From: Tropicimonas marinistellae
GTDB lineage: Bacteria > Pseudomonadota > Alphaproteobacteria > Rhodobacterales > Rhodobacteraceae
Assembly: GCF_001509585.1 (NCBI RefSeq)
Contig: NZ_LNCI01000007.1
Coordinates: 1-64,000, forward strand
Direction of reading: 5' to 3'
Length of the DNA stretch: 64,000 nt
The notes under the pieces were generated by a model. The model did not search any database, was not told the DNA's origin, and saw only the letters and a list, made by a program, of their open reading frames with translations. A program made the translations under genes and the position numbers. Shown here piece after piece: positions 33,753 to 42,669 of the stretch (positions are counted from its first letter, which is position 1; the number at the start of each line of letters is the position of its first letter).

Positions 33753-34466
33753 ATGGATATCTTACTCGGATACGGGGCCGGGCTGCTGACGCTTATCAAC
33801 CCCTGCGTGCTGCCGATCCTGCCAATCGTGCTGGCAAGTGCGATACAGGCGAGCCGCTGGGGGCCGGTGGCGCTTGCCGCGGGCATGAGCCTGTCCTTCG
33901 TGACGCTCGGGATCGGACTGGCAACCCTCGGCCAGAGCCTCGGGCTGGACGAACAGATCGTCGGGCAGGCCGCCGCTGTCGTCATGATCGCCTTCGGGCT
34001 GGTGATGCTGGTGCCGCAGTTCAGCGCGCGGTTCGCGGCGGCGACGGCGGGGGTCGCGGGAACGGCGGACGCGCGGATGGACGACCTGGACCGCAACTCG
34101 CTCTCCGGCCAGTTCCTTGGCGGCATGTTGCTGGGCGCGGTCTGGAGCCCCTGCGTGGGCCCGACGCTGGGCGCGGCCATCTCGCTCGCCTTCACCGGGG
34201 AGAGCCTTGGCTGGGCGACCGCGATCATGCTGGCCTTTGCGGCGGGCGTTTCCACCGTGATCCTGGCGCTCGGCTATGGCGCGCGGTCGGTGATCCAGCG
34301 TCGGCAGGGCTGGATGCGCGCGGTTGCGACGCGCGGCCGGCCGATCCTCGGCGGGGTCTTCGTCGCCGTCGGGCTGGCGATCCTGTTCCGCGTGCATCAC
34401 ATGGTCGAGGCCTGGGCGATCCAGACATTGCCGCCCTGGCTGATCGACCTTTCGGTTTCCCTCTGA
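33753..34466 (+). CDS. CcdA/DsbD-type thiol-electron transporter
   Basis: The 237-aa protein has six or so membrane helices and the two conserved cysteines of the CcdA family, C18 in INPCVLP and C134 in WSPCVGPTLG. CcdA-like proteins carry reducing equivalents from cytoplasmic thioredoxin across the membrane. The gene is followed after 17 nt by a periplasm-directed thioredoxin, the likely electron acceptor. The partner oxidised in turn could be a c-type cytochrome assembly protein or another periplasmic thiol protein; this is inference. Confidence 0.88.
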   Translation: MDILLGYGAGLLTLINPCVLPILPIVLASAIQASRWGPVALAAGMSLSFVTLGIGLATLGQSLGLDEQIVGQAAAVVMIAFGLVMLVPQFSARFAAATAGVAGTADARMDDLDRNSLSGQFLGGMLLGAVWSPCVGPTLGAAISLAFTGESLGWATAIMLAFAAGVSTVILALGYGARSVIQRRQGWMRAVATRGRPILGGVFVAVGLAILFRVHHMVEAWAIQTLPPWLIDLSVSL

Positions 34467-34483
34467 ACACAGGAGTTTTTCGT

Positions 34484-34903
34484 ATGGACCGTCGTCATTT
34501 CCTTGCCCTGTCGGGCGCTGCCGCCGCATCGGTCGCCCTGCCCCGCGCCGGTGCGGCCGCGGTGCTGGAGTATTCGCCCGGCCTTGTGACCGAGCGGCTG
34601 GCGGCCGGCGAGACACTCTTCCTCGATTTCAAGGCGAGCTGGTGCTCCACCTGCGCCGCGCAGGAACGGGTGATCAACGCGCTGAAGGCGGGGAACCCGG
34701 CCTATGAGCAGGCGATCACCTTCGTCAACGTGGACTGGGATGCGCATGGCAAGTCGGACCTGGCGAAGTCCCTGAAGATCCCGCGCCGCTCGACGCTGGT
34801 GGTGCTGAAGGGCAATCAGGAGCTGGGCCGGATCGTCGCCGGGACGTCGGAAGCCGATATCAAGGCGCTGATGGACAGAGCCCTGACGGCGGCGACGGCC
34901 TGA
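34484..34903 (+). CDS. Tat-type exported thioredoxin-like protein
   Basis: The 139-aa protein has a twin-arginine-like N-terminus (MDRRHFLALSGAAAA) and a thioredoxin-fold domain with active site WCSTC (C54, C57). The following FVNVDWD and the cis-proline region IPRRSTLVVL match DsbD C-terminal (gamma) domains. It is the second gene of a two-gene unit with the CcdA-like protein, so together they resemble a DsbD split into two polypeptides. Confidence 0.87.
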   Translation: MDRRHFLALSGAAAASVALPRAGAAAVLEYSPGLVTERLAAGETLFLDFKASWCSTCAAQERVINALKAGNPAYEQAITFVNVDWDAHGKSDLAKSLKIPRRSTLVVLKGNQELGRIVAGTSEADIKALMDRALTAATA

Positions 34904-35025
34904 GCCGGGAGCGGGCGCCGGATGAACCCGGGGTGACCCGGTAACTCCGTTCGGCGGACCCGCTCACACCCCACTGAGCCCTACGCGAACCCGGGGCAGA
35001 CGGCGGCCATGCGCGGCATGTCTGC

Positions 35026-35634
35026 CTAGCCGCCCATGATCCGCGTTTCGTAGGCGGCGGTTCGGGCGGCGGCGGGGCGGCCAGCGCAGCGCGCGACCCA
35101 GTCCTTCAGGCGCGGATCCTCCGGGACGAGATCGGGAAGCCAGGTGAAGGTCGAGGATAGCAGCAGATCGGCGGCGGAATATTCCGTACCCAGCAGGTAG
35201 GGGCGCCCGGACAGCGCGTCCGACAGGCGCGCGGTCATGTCATCGTACCCGCGGAAGGTGTTGGCAAGCGCCGGGTGGTCGATTTCAAGTAGCTTGAAGT
35301 GGATGACGGGCTCCATCACGTCCCCGTACCACGCCAGCCACGACAGGTAGGAGCCACGGCCAGGTTGCCCCGGGAGCGGGCCGAGGCCGGCCTCCGGAAA
35401 GAGGTCCGTCAGGTAGAGGAAGATCGCCGCGCTTTCCCAGATCAGCTCGCCATCGTGGACGAGCACCGGGACCTTTCCCTCGGGGTGCGGGTTCTTCGGG
35501 TCGCGCGCACCGGAGCCGTCGCGGCGCGGAATGGTGACGCTCTCGACGTTCACCCGGTCGAGCGCGCCGAGTTCGTCAAGCAGTTGATGGGCGCGGGTCG
35601 CGCGGGATTGCGGGGCGTGGAAGAGCGTGAGCAT
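35026..35634 (-). CDS. glutathione S-transferase family protein
   Basis: The 202-aa protein has a GST-type N-terminal half (LFHAPQSRATRAHQLLDEL, then GKVPVLVHDG and ESAAIFLYLTD) and a helical C-terminal half. The serine in PQSRA sits where catalytic Ser or Cys residues occur in bacterial GSTs. It is the last minus-strand gene after the ABC/ligase cluster, but a 164-nt gap separates it from the ligase, so membership of that operon is uncertain. Confidence 0.87.
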   Translation of the reverse strand: MLTLFHAPQSRATRAHQLLDELGALDRVNVESVTIPRRDGSGARDPKNPHPEGKVPVLVHDGELIWESAAIFLYLTDLFPEAGLGPLPGQPGRGSYLSWLAWYGDVMEPVIHFKLLEIDHPALANTFRGYDDMTARLSDALSGRPYLLGTEYSAADLLLSSTFTWLPDLVPEDPRLKDWVARCAGRPAAARTAAYETRIMGG

Positions 35635-35798
35635 CGGCGAACCTCCTGGTCGATTGCGTGGGAGCGCAGGCCGGACGTGCCGCCCCGCCGCGCGGCGCGG
35701 CTCCGAGATGCGTCCTGTATGACCTGCAGCGCCATTGCGGGAAAGGGCTGGCCTGCGTGGCCGCCGATGTCCCGGCCCGTCACATCGCCGGGAATGCG

Positions 35799-37019
35799 TC
35801 AGTCGTAGGTGCGCCGATCCTCGATGACGACACCATCTTTCGGCAGGTCGCCCGGCGCGAGGACTTCGACGCTCGCCCGCAGCTTGAGAATATCCTGGAT
35901 GTCCTCGCCGTATTCGGTCCAGTCACCGCCATCGGCTTCGATCTGCACGTGCATGCTGTCCATCTCGCCCTCGCGACTGACGATGACCCGCGCCTTGTGA
36001 ACATGGCTGTGCCGCGCCACGAGGGCGGCGACCTGCTCGGGGCGTACGAACATGCCCTTGACCTTCGTGGTCTGGTCCGCGCGCCCCATCCACCCCTTGA
36101 TCCGGAGGTTGGTGCGGCCGCAGGGGCTTTCGCCCGGCATCCAGGCGCTCATGTCGCCGGTGGCGAAGCGGATCAGCGGGTAATCCGGGTTGAGCGTGGT
36201 GACCAGAACTTCGCCGACCTCGCCCGGGGCGACCGGATCGCCGGTGCCCGGCGTGACGATCTCCACGATCACGCCTTCGTCGACGATCATCCCCTCCAGC
36301 GCCGCGCTTTCGTAGGCGATGTTGCCGACATCAGCGGTGGCGTAGCATTGCAGGCAGGCGATATCGCGGTCCGCGTAGGCCTGCCGGAGCGACGGAAAGA
36401 GCGCCCCGCCGGAGACCACCGCGCGCGTGATTTTCAGCGCCGCGCCCATCTCGTCCGCACGATCGAGGATGACCTTCAGGTAATCCGGCGTCCCGGCATA
36501 GGCGGTGCTTCCCACGTCGGCCGCGGCCTGCACCTGCAAGTCCGTCTGCCCGGTGCCGGCGGGCAGCACCGCCGCGCCGACCGCGCGCGCGGCGCTTTCG
36601 AACATCATCCCGGCGGGCGTCAGGTGGTAGCCGAAGCAGTTCTGCACGATATCGCCTTCGCCGATTCCGGCCGCGGCGGCGAAGCGGCCGAGGCGCCACC
36701 AGTCATGCGACACCCGCCCCGGCTCGTAGAGCGGGCCGGGCGACTGGAAAATGTGGTCGAAGCCACTGGCATCCGTGGCGGTGAACCCGCCGAAGGGGGC
36801 GGTCAGCTTCTGCCGCGCACCGAGGTCCGATTTGCGAAGGACCGGCAGCGCCGCCAGCGCCGCGGCGTCCGTGATCGCCGCCGCATCCACGCCCGAGAGG
36901 CTCTCCGCGTAGCCGGCAAGCTCCTGCGCGGCACGGATCTGTGCCGGTAGGCATTCGGACAGGCTCGCTGCCCGTTCGTCCGCCGACCGCGTTTCCAGCG
37001 CATCGTAGTGATCGCTCAT
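35799..37019 (-). CDS. phenylacetate-CoA ligase-like AMP-binding enzyme
   Basis: The 406-aa protein resembles PaaK-type acyl-adenylate enzymes: a Ser/Gly-rich loop FQSPGPLYEPGR, CYATADVGNIAYE, and the adenylate-binding RFATGDMSAW followed by IKGWMGRADQTTKVKGMFV. It is shorter than PaaK (about 430 aa). It probably converts an aryl or alkyl carboxylate to its CoA thioester. It ends the livFGHM-like cluster, 27 nt after livF, which suggests that the imported compound is activated inside the cell. The actual substrate is unknown. Confidence 0.85.
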   Translation of the reverse strand: MSDHYDALETRSADERAASLSECLPAQIRAAQELAGYAESLSGVDAAAITDAAALAALPVLRKSDLGARQKLTAPFGGFTATDASGFDHIFQSPGPLYEPGRVSHDWWRLGRFAAAAGIGEGDIVQNCFGYHLTPAGMMFESAARAVGAAVLPAGTGQTDLQVQAAADVGSTAYAGTPDYLKVILDRADEMGAALKITRAVVSGGALFPSLRQAYADRDIACLQCYATADVGNIAYESAALEGMIVDEGVIVEIVTPGTGDPVAPGEVGEVLVTTLNPDYPLIRFATGDMSAWMPGESPCGRTNLRIKGWMGRADQTTKVKGMFVRPEQVAALVARHSHVHKARVIVSREGEMDSMHVQIEADGGDWTEYGEDIQDILKLRASVEVLAPGDLPKDGVVIEDRRTYD

Positions 37020-37046
37020 ACCCGTCTCTCCTTCGCCCTGACCCGT

Positions 37047-37877
37047 TCAGCTCAGCCACCGCTTGCGCCGACGGTAGCTGCGCACGTCGCGGAACGACTT
37101 GCGCCCCTCTTCCCCGACGCCGAGGTAGAATTCCTTCACGTCCGGGTTCTCCCGCAATTCGGCGGCGGGGCCATCCATCACCACGCGCCCGCTTTCCAGA
37201 ATATAGCCGTAATGCGCATAGCGCAGCGCGACATTCGTGTTCTGCTCGGCGAGCAGGAAGCTCACGCCCTCGCCCTCGTTGACCGCTTTCACGATCTCGA
37301 AGATCTGCTCCACCAGCTGCGGCGCCAGCCCCATCGAGGGCTCGTCGAGCAAGACCGTCTCGGGCCGGCTCATCAGCGCCCGGCCGATGGCGCACATCTG
37401 CTGTTCGCCCCCGGAGGTGTAGCCGGCCTGGCTTTTCCGCCGTTCCTTGAGGCGCGGAAAATAGGAATAGACCATCTCCAGGTCGGCCGTGACGGCGCCG
37501 GCGCCATCGTTTCGCGTATAGGCGCCGGTCAGCAGGTTTTCCTCGACCGTCAGGTGTTCGAAGCAATGCCGGCCTTCCATCACCTGGATCACGCCCTTCT
37601 TCACCAGCTTCGCCGGGTCGAGATCCTGCACCGCCTCGCCCTTGTAGGTCACGCTGCCTTTGGTGACCTCGCCCCGCTCCGAATGGAGCAGGTTGGAGAT
37701 CGCCTTGAGCGTCGTCGTCTTACCGGCGCCGTTCCCGCCCAGCAGGGCGGTGATCCCGCCGCGGGGAACGTTCAGCGAGACGCCCTTCAGGACAAGGATC
37801 ACGTGATTGTAGATCACCTCGATATTGTTGACCTCAAGCAGGGTCTCCGGGGCCTCTGAAGGTGCGGTATCCAGCAT
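37047..37877 (-). CDS. livF: branched-chain-type ABC transporter ATPase (LivF)
   Basis: The 276-aa ATPase has Walker A GGNGAGKT, a signature region YTSGGEQQMCAIGRAL and Walker B ETVLLDEPS, with the order and length of LivF. It carries a longer C-terminus than usual, rich in basic residues (ending in SYRRRKRWLS). It pairs with LivG (41851-42669) on the permeases LivH and LivM. The gene name gives the family position; the substrate need not be a branched-chain amino acid. Confidence 0.92.
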   Translation of the reverse strand: MLDTAPSEAPETLLEVNNIEVIYNHVILVLKGVSLNVPRGGITALLGGNGAGKTTTLKAISNLLHSERGEVTKGSVTYKGEAVQDLDPAKLVKKGVIQVMEGRHCFEHLTVEENLLTGAYTRNDGAGAVTADLEMVYSYFPRLKERRKSQAGYTSGGEQQMCAIGRALMSRPETVLLDEPSMGLAPQLVEQIFEIVKAVNEGEGVSFLLAEQNTNVALRYAHYGYILESGRVVMDGPAAELRENPDVKEFYLGVGEEGRKSFRDVRSYRRRKRWLS

Positions 37878-37951
37878 CGCGTTCGTCTTCTGTGGAATGT
37901 CCTTGGAAACCCGCCAGCGGCGCGCGTTGGCCGCCGGCGGGCTTGGGTGGC

Positions 37952-39241
37952 TTACTCGCAGTCCTCGTTTATCGGCCAGGGCGCGTTGGCATCGGCATAT
38001 TCAGCCGATTGCGCCAGCTCCAGCGGCTCGATGAAGGACCGGTCGGCCTGCAACAGATCGCCCGACTGAACGAACTTCTCGCCGTCCCACTCCAGCATCC
38101 ATGCGCCGGAATGGCCGGTGTGGTTGGAGCACGAGGTCGAGAAGGGCGGCACCATGCCGGTCATGCCCAACTCTGCCAGTCGCGCCTCGGAGATATCGAG
38201 GTTCTCCAGCCCCCAGCGAAGCTGCTCGGCATTGATCTCGCCGGTCCCGAACTCGGCCTGCGCGGCTGCGATGCCCTCGGCGAGGATCATCGAGATCACG
38301 ATCCCGCGCTGATAGAACACGCTGTTGGGATCTTCCTGTTCGGTCATCCCGGTATCGGCAACGTGTTGCTTGATGTCGGCCATCACCGGCGCGTCGGGCT
38401 GCGGCATCGACCAGGAGATCGACTTGTAGCCGGTGCCGGCCTCGCCGACCTGCTTGAGGTCCGCGTCGTGACCGGCCCACCAGACCCCGTAGAACTGGTC
38501 CATCGGGTACTTGGTTTTCACCGCCTCGGCGATCGCGGAGGCGTTCATTGCCCCCCAGCCCCACATCACCACGTTGTCGGGGCGCTCGCGGCGGATCGTG
38601 AGCCACTGCGCCGATTGGTTCTGCATCTCCTTCAGCCCGACCGGCACCAGCACCAGTTCGAAACCGTATTCGGCCGCCATCGCTTCCAGGACGGGGATCG
38701 GCTCCTTGCCGAACGGGTGGTCGAGGTGCAGCAGCGCGATCTTCTTGCCGCTGAGGGTCGACATGTCGCCGCCCGCGATATGCTGCATGATCATCGACGC
38801 GCCGTCCCAATAGGAGGCCGGCGGGTTGAAGGCCCATTGGAAGACCTTGCCGTTTGCCATCGGCGAGAACCCGTAACCCGGCGCCAGGATCGGGATCATG
38901 TCGGTGTTGGTCTTGGGCAGAACCTGCAACGTGATGCCGGTGGACCAGGGCTGCGTGACCACGGCGTTGGCCTTGGTCCGCTCGTAGCATTCGACGCCTT
39001 TCTCGGTCGAATAGCCCGTTTCGCATTCCTCGAAGTTGATCGGCACGCCGCCGATGCCGCCGTCACGCTCGTTGAGCATGGTCATGTAATCTTTCTGACC
39101 GTTCATCAGCGGGATGCCCGTCGCCGCGAAGGGCCCGGTGCGATAGGTCAGGTTCGGGGCAAAGATCCCCTCGGCCATCGCTGCGCCGCCGAGTCCAAGG
39201 CTCAGTGCCGTCGCCAGCGTCAGCTTGGTGAAAGTCTTCAT
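37952..39241 (-). CDS. ABC transporter substrate-binding protein (type I periplasmic)
   Basis: The 429-aa protein has a signal peptide (KLTLATALSLGLGGAAMA, cleaved before EG) and a periplasmic-binding fold of the LivJ/ligand-binding receptor family. It is longer than LivJ (about 367 aa) and has several cysteines, including CETGY and HTGHSGAW-adjacent residues. It is the only binding protein of the cluster and sets the substrate specificity. Larger members of this family bind aromatic acids, amides or short fatty acids; which applies here is unknown. Confidence 0.9.
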   Translation of the reverse strand: MKTFTKLTLATALSLGLGGAAMAEGIFAPNLTYRTGPFAATGIPLMNGQKDYMTMLNERDGGIGGVPINFEECETGYSTEKGVECYERTKANAVVTQPWSTGITLQVLPKTNTDMIPILAPGYGFSPMANGKVFQWAFNPPASYWDGASMIMQHIAGGDMSTLSGKKIALLHLDHPFGKEPIPVLEAMAAEYGFELVLVPVGLKEMQNQSAQWLTIRRERPDNVVMWGWGAMNASAIAEAVKTKYPMDQFYGVWWAGHDADLKQVGEAGTGYKSISWSMPQPDAPVMADIKQHVADTGMTEQEDPNSVFYQRGIVISMILAEGIAAAQAEFGTGEINAEQLRWGLENLDISEARLAELGMTGMVPPFSTSCSNHTGHSGAWMLEWDGEKFVQSGDLLQADRSFIEPLELAQSAEYADANAPWPINEDCE

Positions 39242-39290
39242 GTTTCTCCTCCCTAATGGAACATGTTCGACGATTGAGGTTGGGCCGGCC

Positions 39291-40367
39291 CTAATGCGGA
39301 AACGGCCAGATGATGAGTTTCTCGCGGATCAACCGCCAAAGCGCGTTCAGCCCGTGCGGCTCGATGATCAGGAAAAAGATGATCAGCGAGCCGACGATCA
39401 TGATGTTGAGATGTTCCAGCAGCGCCGATTCCACGTGGATGCCCAGCGCCGAGGGCACGGTATTGAGCACAACCGGCAGGCCGACGATGAGGATCGCGCC
39501 CAGGTAATTGCCGAGGATCGACCCCAGCCCGCCGATGATGGCGATGAACAGCACGCGGAAGCTGAGCGGGATATCGAAGAGGTTCGGCTCCGCCGCGCCG
39601 CGCCACATGAAGACGAAAAGCGCCCCGGCGACACCAACGATATAGGAGGAGATCGCGAAGGCGGTGAGCTTCGACTTCATCAGGTTGATCCCGATCAGCT
39701 CTGCCGCGATGTCCATGTCCCGCGTCGCCTTCCAGGTGCGGCCGAGGTTGCCGCGGGTCAGGTTGATGGCGAGGTAGGTCAGCACGCAGACGATGGCGAG
39801 CACCAGATAATATTGCGTGATCGAGCTCGCCTGCGGCCCGGCCACGTAGAGGCCGAAGATGTCGAGGTTCGGCACCTGGATCGCGCCGGAGGCGTTGTAA
39901 TTGTAGAGCCAAGCCCATTTCTCGAAGAGCCAGACGAGGAAGAACTGCGCCGCGAGCGTCGCAATCGCGAGGTAGAAGCCCTTGATCCGCAGGCTGGGGA
40001 TACCGAACATCACGCCCACGCCCGCCGAGAACAGACCCGAGAGCAGGATCGCGACCACCGGGTTCATCCAGGGCATCAGCGTGATCATCTTGTAGCACGC
40101 GTAGGCGCCGACCCCCATGAAGGCGCCGGTGCCGAGCGAGAGCTGCCCGGCGTATCCGGTGAGGATGTTCAGCCCGAGGGCGGCCAGCGCATAGATGAGG
40201 ATTGGCGTCAGCAGCGTCTGGAACGCGAATTCACTTGCCGTGAGCGGGAAGATCACCCAGGCGCAGAGCAGGACAATCCCGAGCAGAAAGGCATCCTGCT
40301 TGATCGGGAACAGCGCCTGATCGGCCCGGTAGGAGGTCTTGAACTGACCGGCGGTGCGATAGAGCAT
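39291..40367 (-). CDS. livM: branched-chain-type ABC permease (LivM)
   Basis: The 358-aa integral membrane protein has the LivM pattern with ALGLNILTGYAGQLSLG and a later QASSITQYYLVLA / LGSILGNYLGAI arrangement. It forms the translocation pore with LivH. Its start overlaps the stop of the small two-helix membrane protein by 1 nt, which implies translational coupling. About eight to ten hydrophobic segments are visible. Confidence 0.91.
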   Translation of the reverse strand: MLYRTAGQFKTSYRADQALFPIKQDAFLLGIVLLCAWVIFPLTASEFAFQTLLTPILIYALAALGLNILTGYAGQLSLGTGAFMGVGAYACYKMITLMPWMNPVVAILLSGLFSAGVGVMFGIPSLRIKGFYLAIATLAAQFFLVWLFEKWAWLYNYNASGAIQVPNLDIFGLYVAGPQASSITQYYLVLAIVCVLTYLAINLTRGNLGRTWKATRDMDIAAELIGINLMKSKLTAFAISSYIVGVAGALFVFMWRGAAEPNLFDIPLSFRVLFIAIIGGLGSILGNYLGAILIVGLPVVLNTVPSALGIHVESALLEHLNIMIVGSLIIFFLIIEPHGLNALWRLIREKLIIWPFPH

Positions 40368-40687
40368 CAGGCGGTTTCCTCGGTATCGGCGTATTTCTCG
40401 GGCTCACGGACCTGCTCGGGGACCGCCCGCTTGGGTGGCTTCGCATAGCCCGTCGCCTCGGTGTGCCGCACCAGCCACATGTAGGCCCAGATCCCCGCTC
40501 CGGCGCCGAGGATCGCGAGGACCAGCGCGATCATGAGATGCCCGGTCTTCTCGCCGTTCGCCGTCAATGCCAGGTACCCGAAGGCCCAAAACCCGGACCA
40601 GGCCACCACGTTCAGTATCGCAACCAGCTTCGCCAATTTCCCGTCCTTCCCGGCTTTCTCAGCCTCCCGCCGGGACGGTTCGCGCAC
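40367..40687 (-). CDS. small two-helix membrane protein within the ABC cluster
   Basis: The 106-aa product has a charged N-terminus, two hydrophobic helices (about residues 20-42 and 50-73) and a charged Pro/Glu-rich tail. I do not recognise a family. It lies between livH and livM and overlaps livM by 1 nt (TGATG), so it is cotranslated with the permease. Position and topology suggest an accessory subunit of the transporter, but there is no direct evidence. Confidence 0.75.
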   Translation of the reverse strand: MREPSRREAEKAGKDGKLAKLVAILNVVAWSGFWAFGYLALTANGEKTGHLMIALVLAILGAGAGIWAYMWLVRHTEATGYAKPPKRAVPEQVREPEKYADTEETA

Positions 40688-40764
40688 CGTCGCGACAGGG
40701 TGAATTCGTCGTCATCGCCCAATCTGCACCGGAGGCCGCGTCGCGGCCTCCGGCGCGTGAAGTC

Positions 40765-41724
40765 TCACACCCTCTCGATTATCTTCTCGCCGAAGAGCCC
40801 TTGCGGCCGGAAGAGCAACACGATCAGCGCGAGCACATAGGCGAACCAGCTTTCCGTATTGCCGCCGAGCAGCGGGCCGCCCCAGTAGATCTCGAAGAGT
40901 TTCTCCAGCATGCCGATCATCAACCCGCCGATGATCGCACCGGTGATCGATTCCAGCCCGCCCAGCATGAGGACGGGAAGCGCCTTGTAGGCGATGACCT
41001 CCAGCGCGAAGGAGACGCCCGCGCGGCTGCCCCAGGCGATGCCCGTGACCAGCGCGATGATCCCGGCGATGAACCATACGAGCACCCAGACGGTCTGCAG
41101 AGAGATGCCGACCGAGAGCGCCGCCTGGTGATCGTCCCCGAGCGCGCGGATGGCGCGGCCCATGCGCGTGCGGTTGAGAAAGAGCAGCAGCCCCAGCACC
41201 AGCAGGCCGGCGACGACTACCGCCGTGATATCGATATGCTGCAGGATCAGGAGCCCGCCGAACGGTTCCAGCACCACGTCGCCGGTGGGTATGCCGAGAT
41301 CCGCGGTGATCATCTGCTTGTTCTCGCCGCCGAAGATGATCTCGCCGAAGCCGATCAGGAACAGCGTGATGCCGATGGTTGCCATGAAGAGGATGATGTC
41401 GGGCTGGCCCACTAGGGGCCGCAGGACGACCCGTTCGACCGTCACCGCCAATCCGAACATTACGCCGAGCGTGAGGGCGACGGAGATCCAGGCCGGCACG
41501 CCCATTTCGTGCAGCCCGACCAGCGTGAGCGCGGCGAAGACCACCATGATGCCCTGCGCGAAATTGAAGATGCGGCTTGAGCGGTAGATCAGCACGAAGC
41601 CGAGTGCGATCAGGGCGTAGAGAACGCCGGAGACCAGCCCCTCCCAGAGCACCTGCATGAGGAAATCGGGCGCGGAGACCATGTCCGCGAAGGGCGCCAC
41701 GAAGATCTTGTTCAGGAGTTCCAT
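40765..41724 (-). CDS. livH: branched-chain-type ABC permease (LivH)
   Basis: The 319-aa membrane protein matches LivH: GLVSGVLYALIALGFVLIYRSSRIFNFAQG near the start is the family signature (here given by its ends, residues about 29-58), and SRAGVSFALEVIAYKALPV follows. The start at 41724 has AAGGAG upstream at 8 nt; a longer frame to 41817 lacks resemblance. It is the partner of LivM. A 126-nt gap separates it from livG. Confidence 0.91.
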   Translation of the reverse strand: MELLNKIFVAPFADMVSAPDFLMQVLWEGLVSGVLYALIALGFVLIYRSSRIFNFAQGIMVVFAALTLVGLHEMGVPAWISVALTLGVMFGLAVTVERVVLRPLVGQPDIILFMATIGITLFLIGFGEIIFGGENKQMITADLGIPTGDVVLEPFGGLLILQHIDITAVVVAGLLVLGLLLFLNRTRMGRAIRALGDDHQAALSVGISLQTVWVLVWFIAGIIALVTGIAWGSRAGVSFALEVIAYKALPVLMLGGLESITGAIIGGLMIGMLEKLFEIYWGGPLLGGNTESWFAYVLALIVLLFRPQGLFGEKIIERV

Positions 41725-41850
41725 GGGCCATGCTCCTTGACACGGTTGGAGTTCGCGCCGCCGCGTTCGGGGACCGGCACAGTGACGTCGCCGCTCCGGA
41801 TGCAGCGGGTGCTGCAACCAAGCCCGAGCGAGCCCGCGATTTGCGTCGAC

Positions 41851-42669
41851 TCACTCATGCGGCACCCCCAGGTAGGCGTCGATCACGTCCTGGCTGGACC
41901 GCACCTCGTCCGGCGTGCCGTCGCCGATCTTCTTGCCGTAGTCCATCACCACCACGCGGTCGGAGAGGTCCATCACCACGCCCATGTCATGCTCGATGAG
42001 CGCGATGGTGGTGCCGAATTCGTCGTTCACATCGAGGATGAAGCGGGACATGTCCTCTTTCTCCTCAACGTTCATCCCCGCCATCGGCTCGTCGAGCAGC
42101 AAGAGCGACGGCTCCGCGGCCAGTGCGCGGGCCAGTTCCACCCGCTTCTTGAGGCCGTAAGGGAGACGCCCCACCGGCGTCTTGCGGATCGCCTGGATTT
42201 CCAGAAAGTCGATGATCTTCTCGACCTGCTCTCGGTTGTGGACTTCCTCCGCCTCGGCCTTGCCCCACCAGAGCGCCTGATCCCAGATCGACGCGTGCAT
42301 GTGGGTCAGCCGCCCCGTCATGACGTTGTCGAGCACCGTCATCCCTTCGAAGAGCGCGATGTTCTGGAAGGTCCGCCCGACGCCCTGACGGGCAACCTCG
42401 TAGGGTTTCATCGGCGGACGCGGCGCGCCGCGGTACCAGACCTCGCCCTCCTGCGGATGGTAGAACCCGCTGATGACGTTGAGCATCGAGGATTTGCCGG
42501 CGCCGTTCGGCCCGATGATCGCCCGGATCTCCCCCTCGCGAATGTCGAAGGAAATGTCCTTGATCGCCACCACCCCGCCGAAGCGCAGGGTGATGTTCTT
42601 CATCTCCATCAGCACGCCGCCGATCTGGCGGCCGTCCTCGGTGACGTGTGGCTCTATGGTGTCCTTCAT
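41851..42669 (-). CDS. livG: branched-chain-type ABC transporter ATPase (LivG)
   Basis: The 272-aa ATPase has Walker A GPNGAGKSS, the LivG-type signature LPYGLKKRVELARALA and Walker B SLLLLDEPMAGMN. ATG 42669 overlaps the stop of the acyl-CoA synthetase (ATGA), so the two are cotranslated. The same frame is open far upstream to 44673 through the synthetase gene, but that part is antiphase noise. It partners LivF. Confidence 0.92.
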   Translation of the reverse strand: MKDTIEPHVTEDGRQIGGVLMEMKNITLRFGGVVAIKDISFDIREGEIRAIIGPNGAGKSSMLNVISGFYHPQEGEVWYRGAPRPPMKPYEVARQGVGRTFQNIALFEGMTVLDNVMTGRLTHMHASIWDQALWWGKAEAEEVHNREQVEKIIDFLEIQAIRKTPVGRLPYGLKKRVELARALAAEPSLLLLDEPMAGMNVEEKEDMSRFILDVNDEFGTTIALIEHDMGVVMDLSDRVVVMDYGKKIGDGTPDEVRSSQDVIDAYLGVPHE

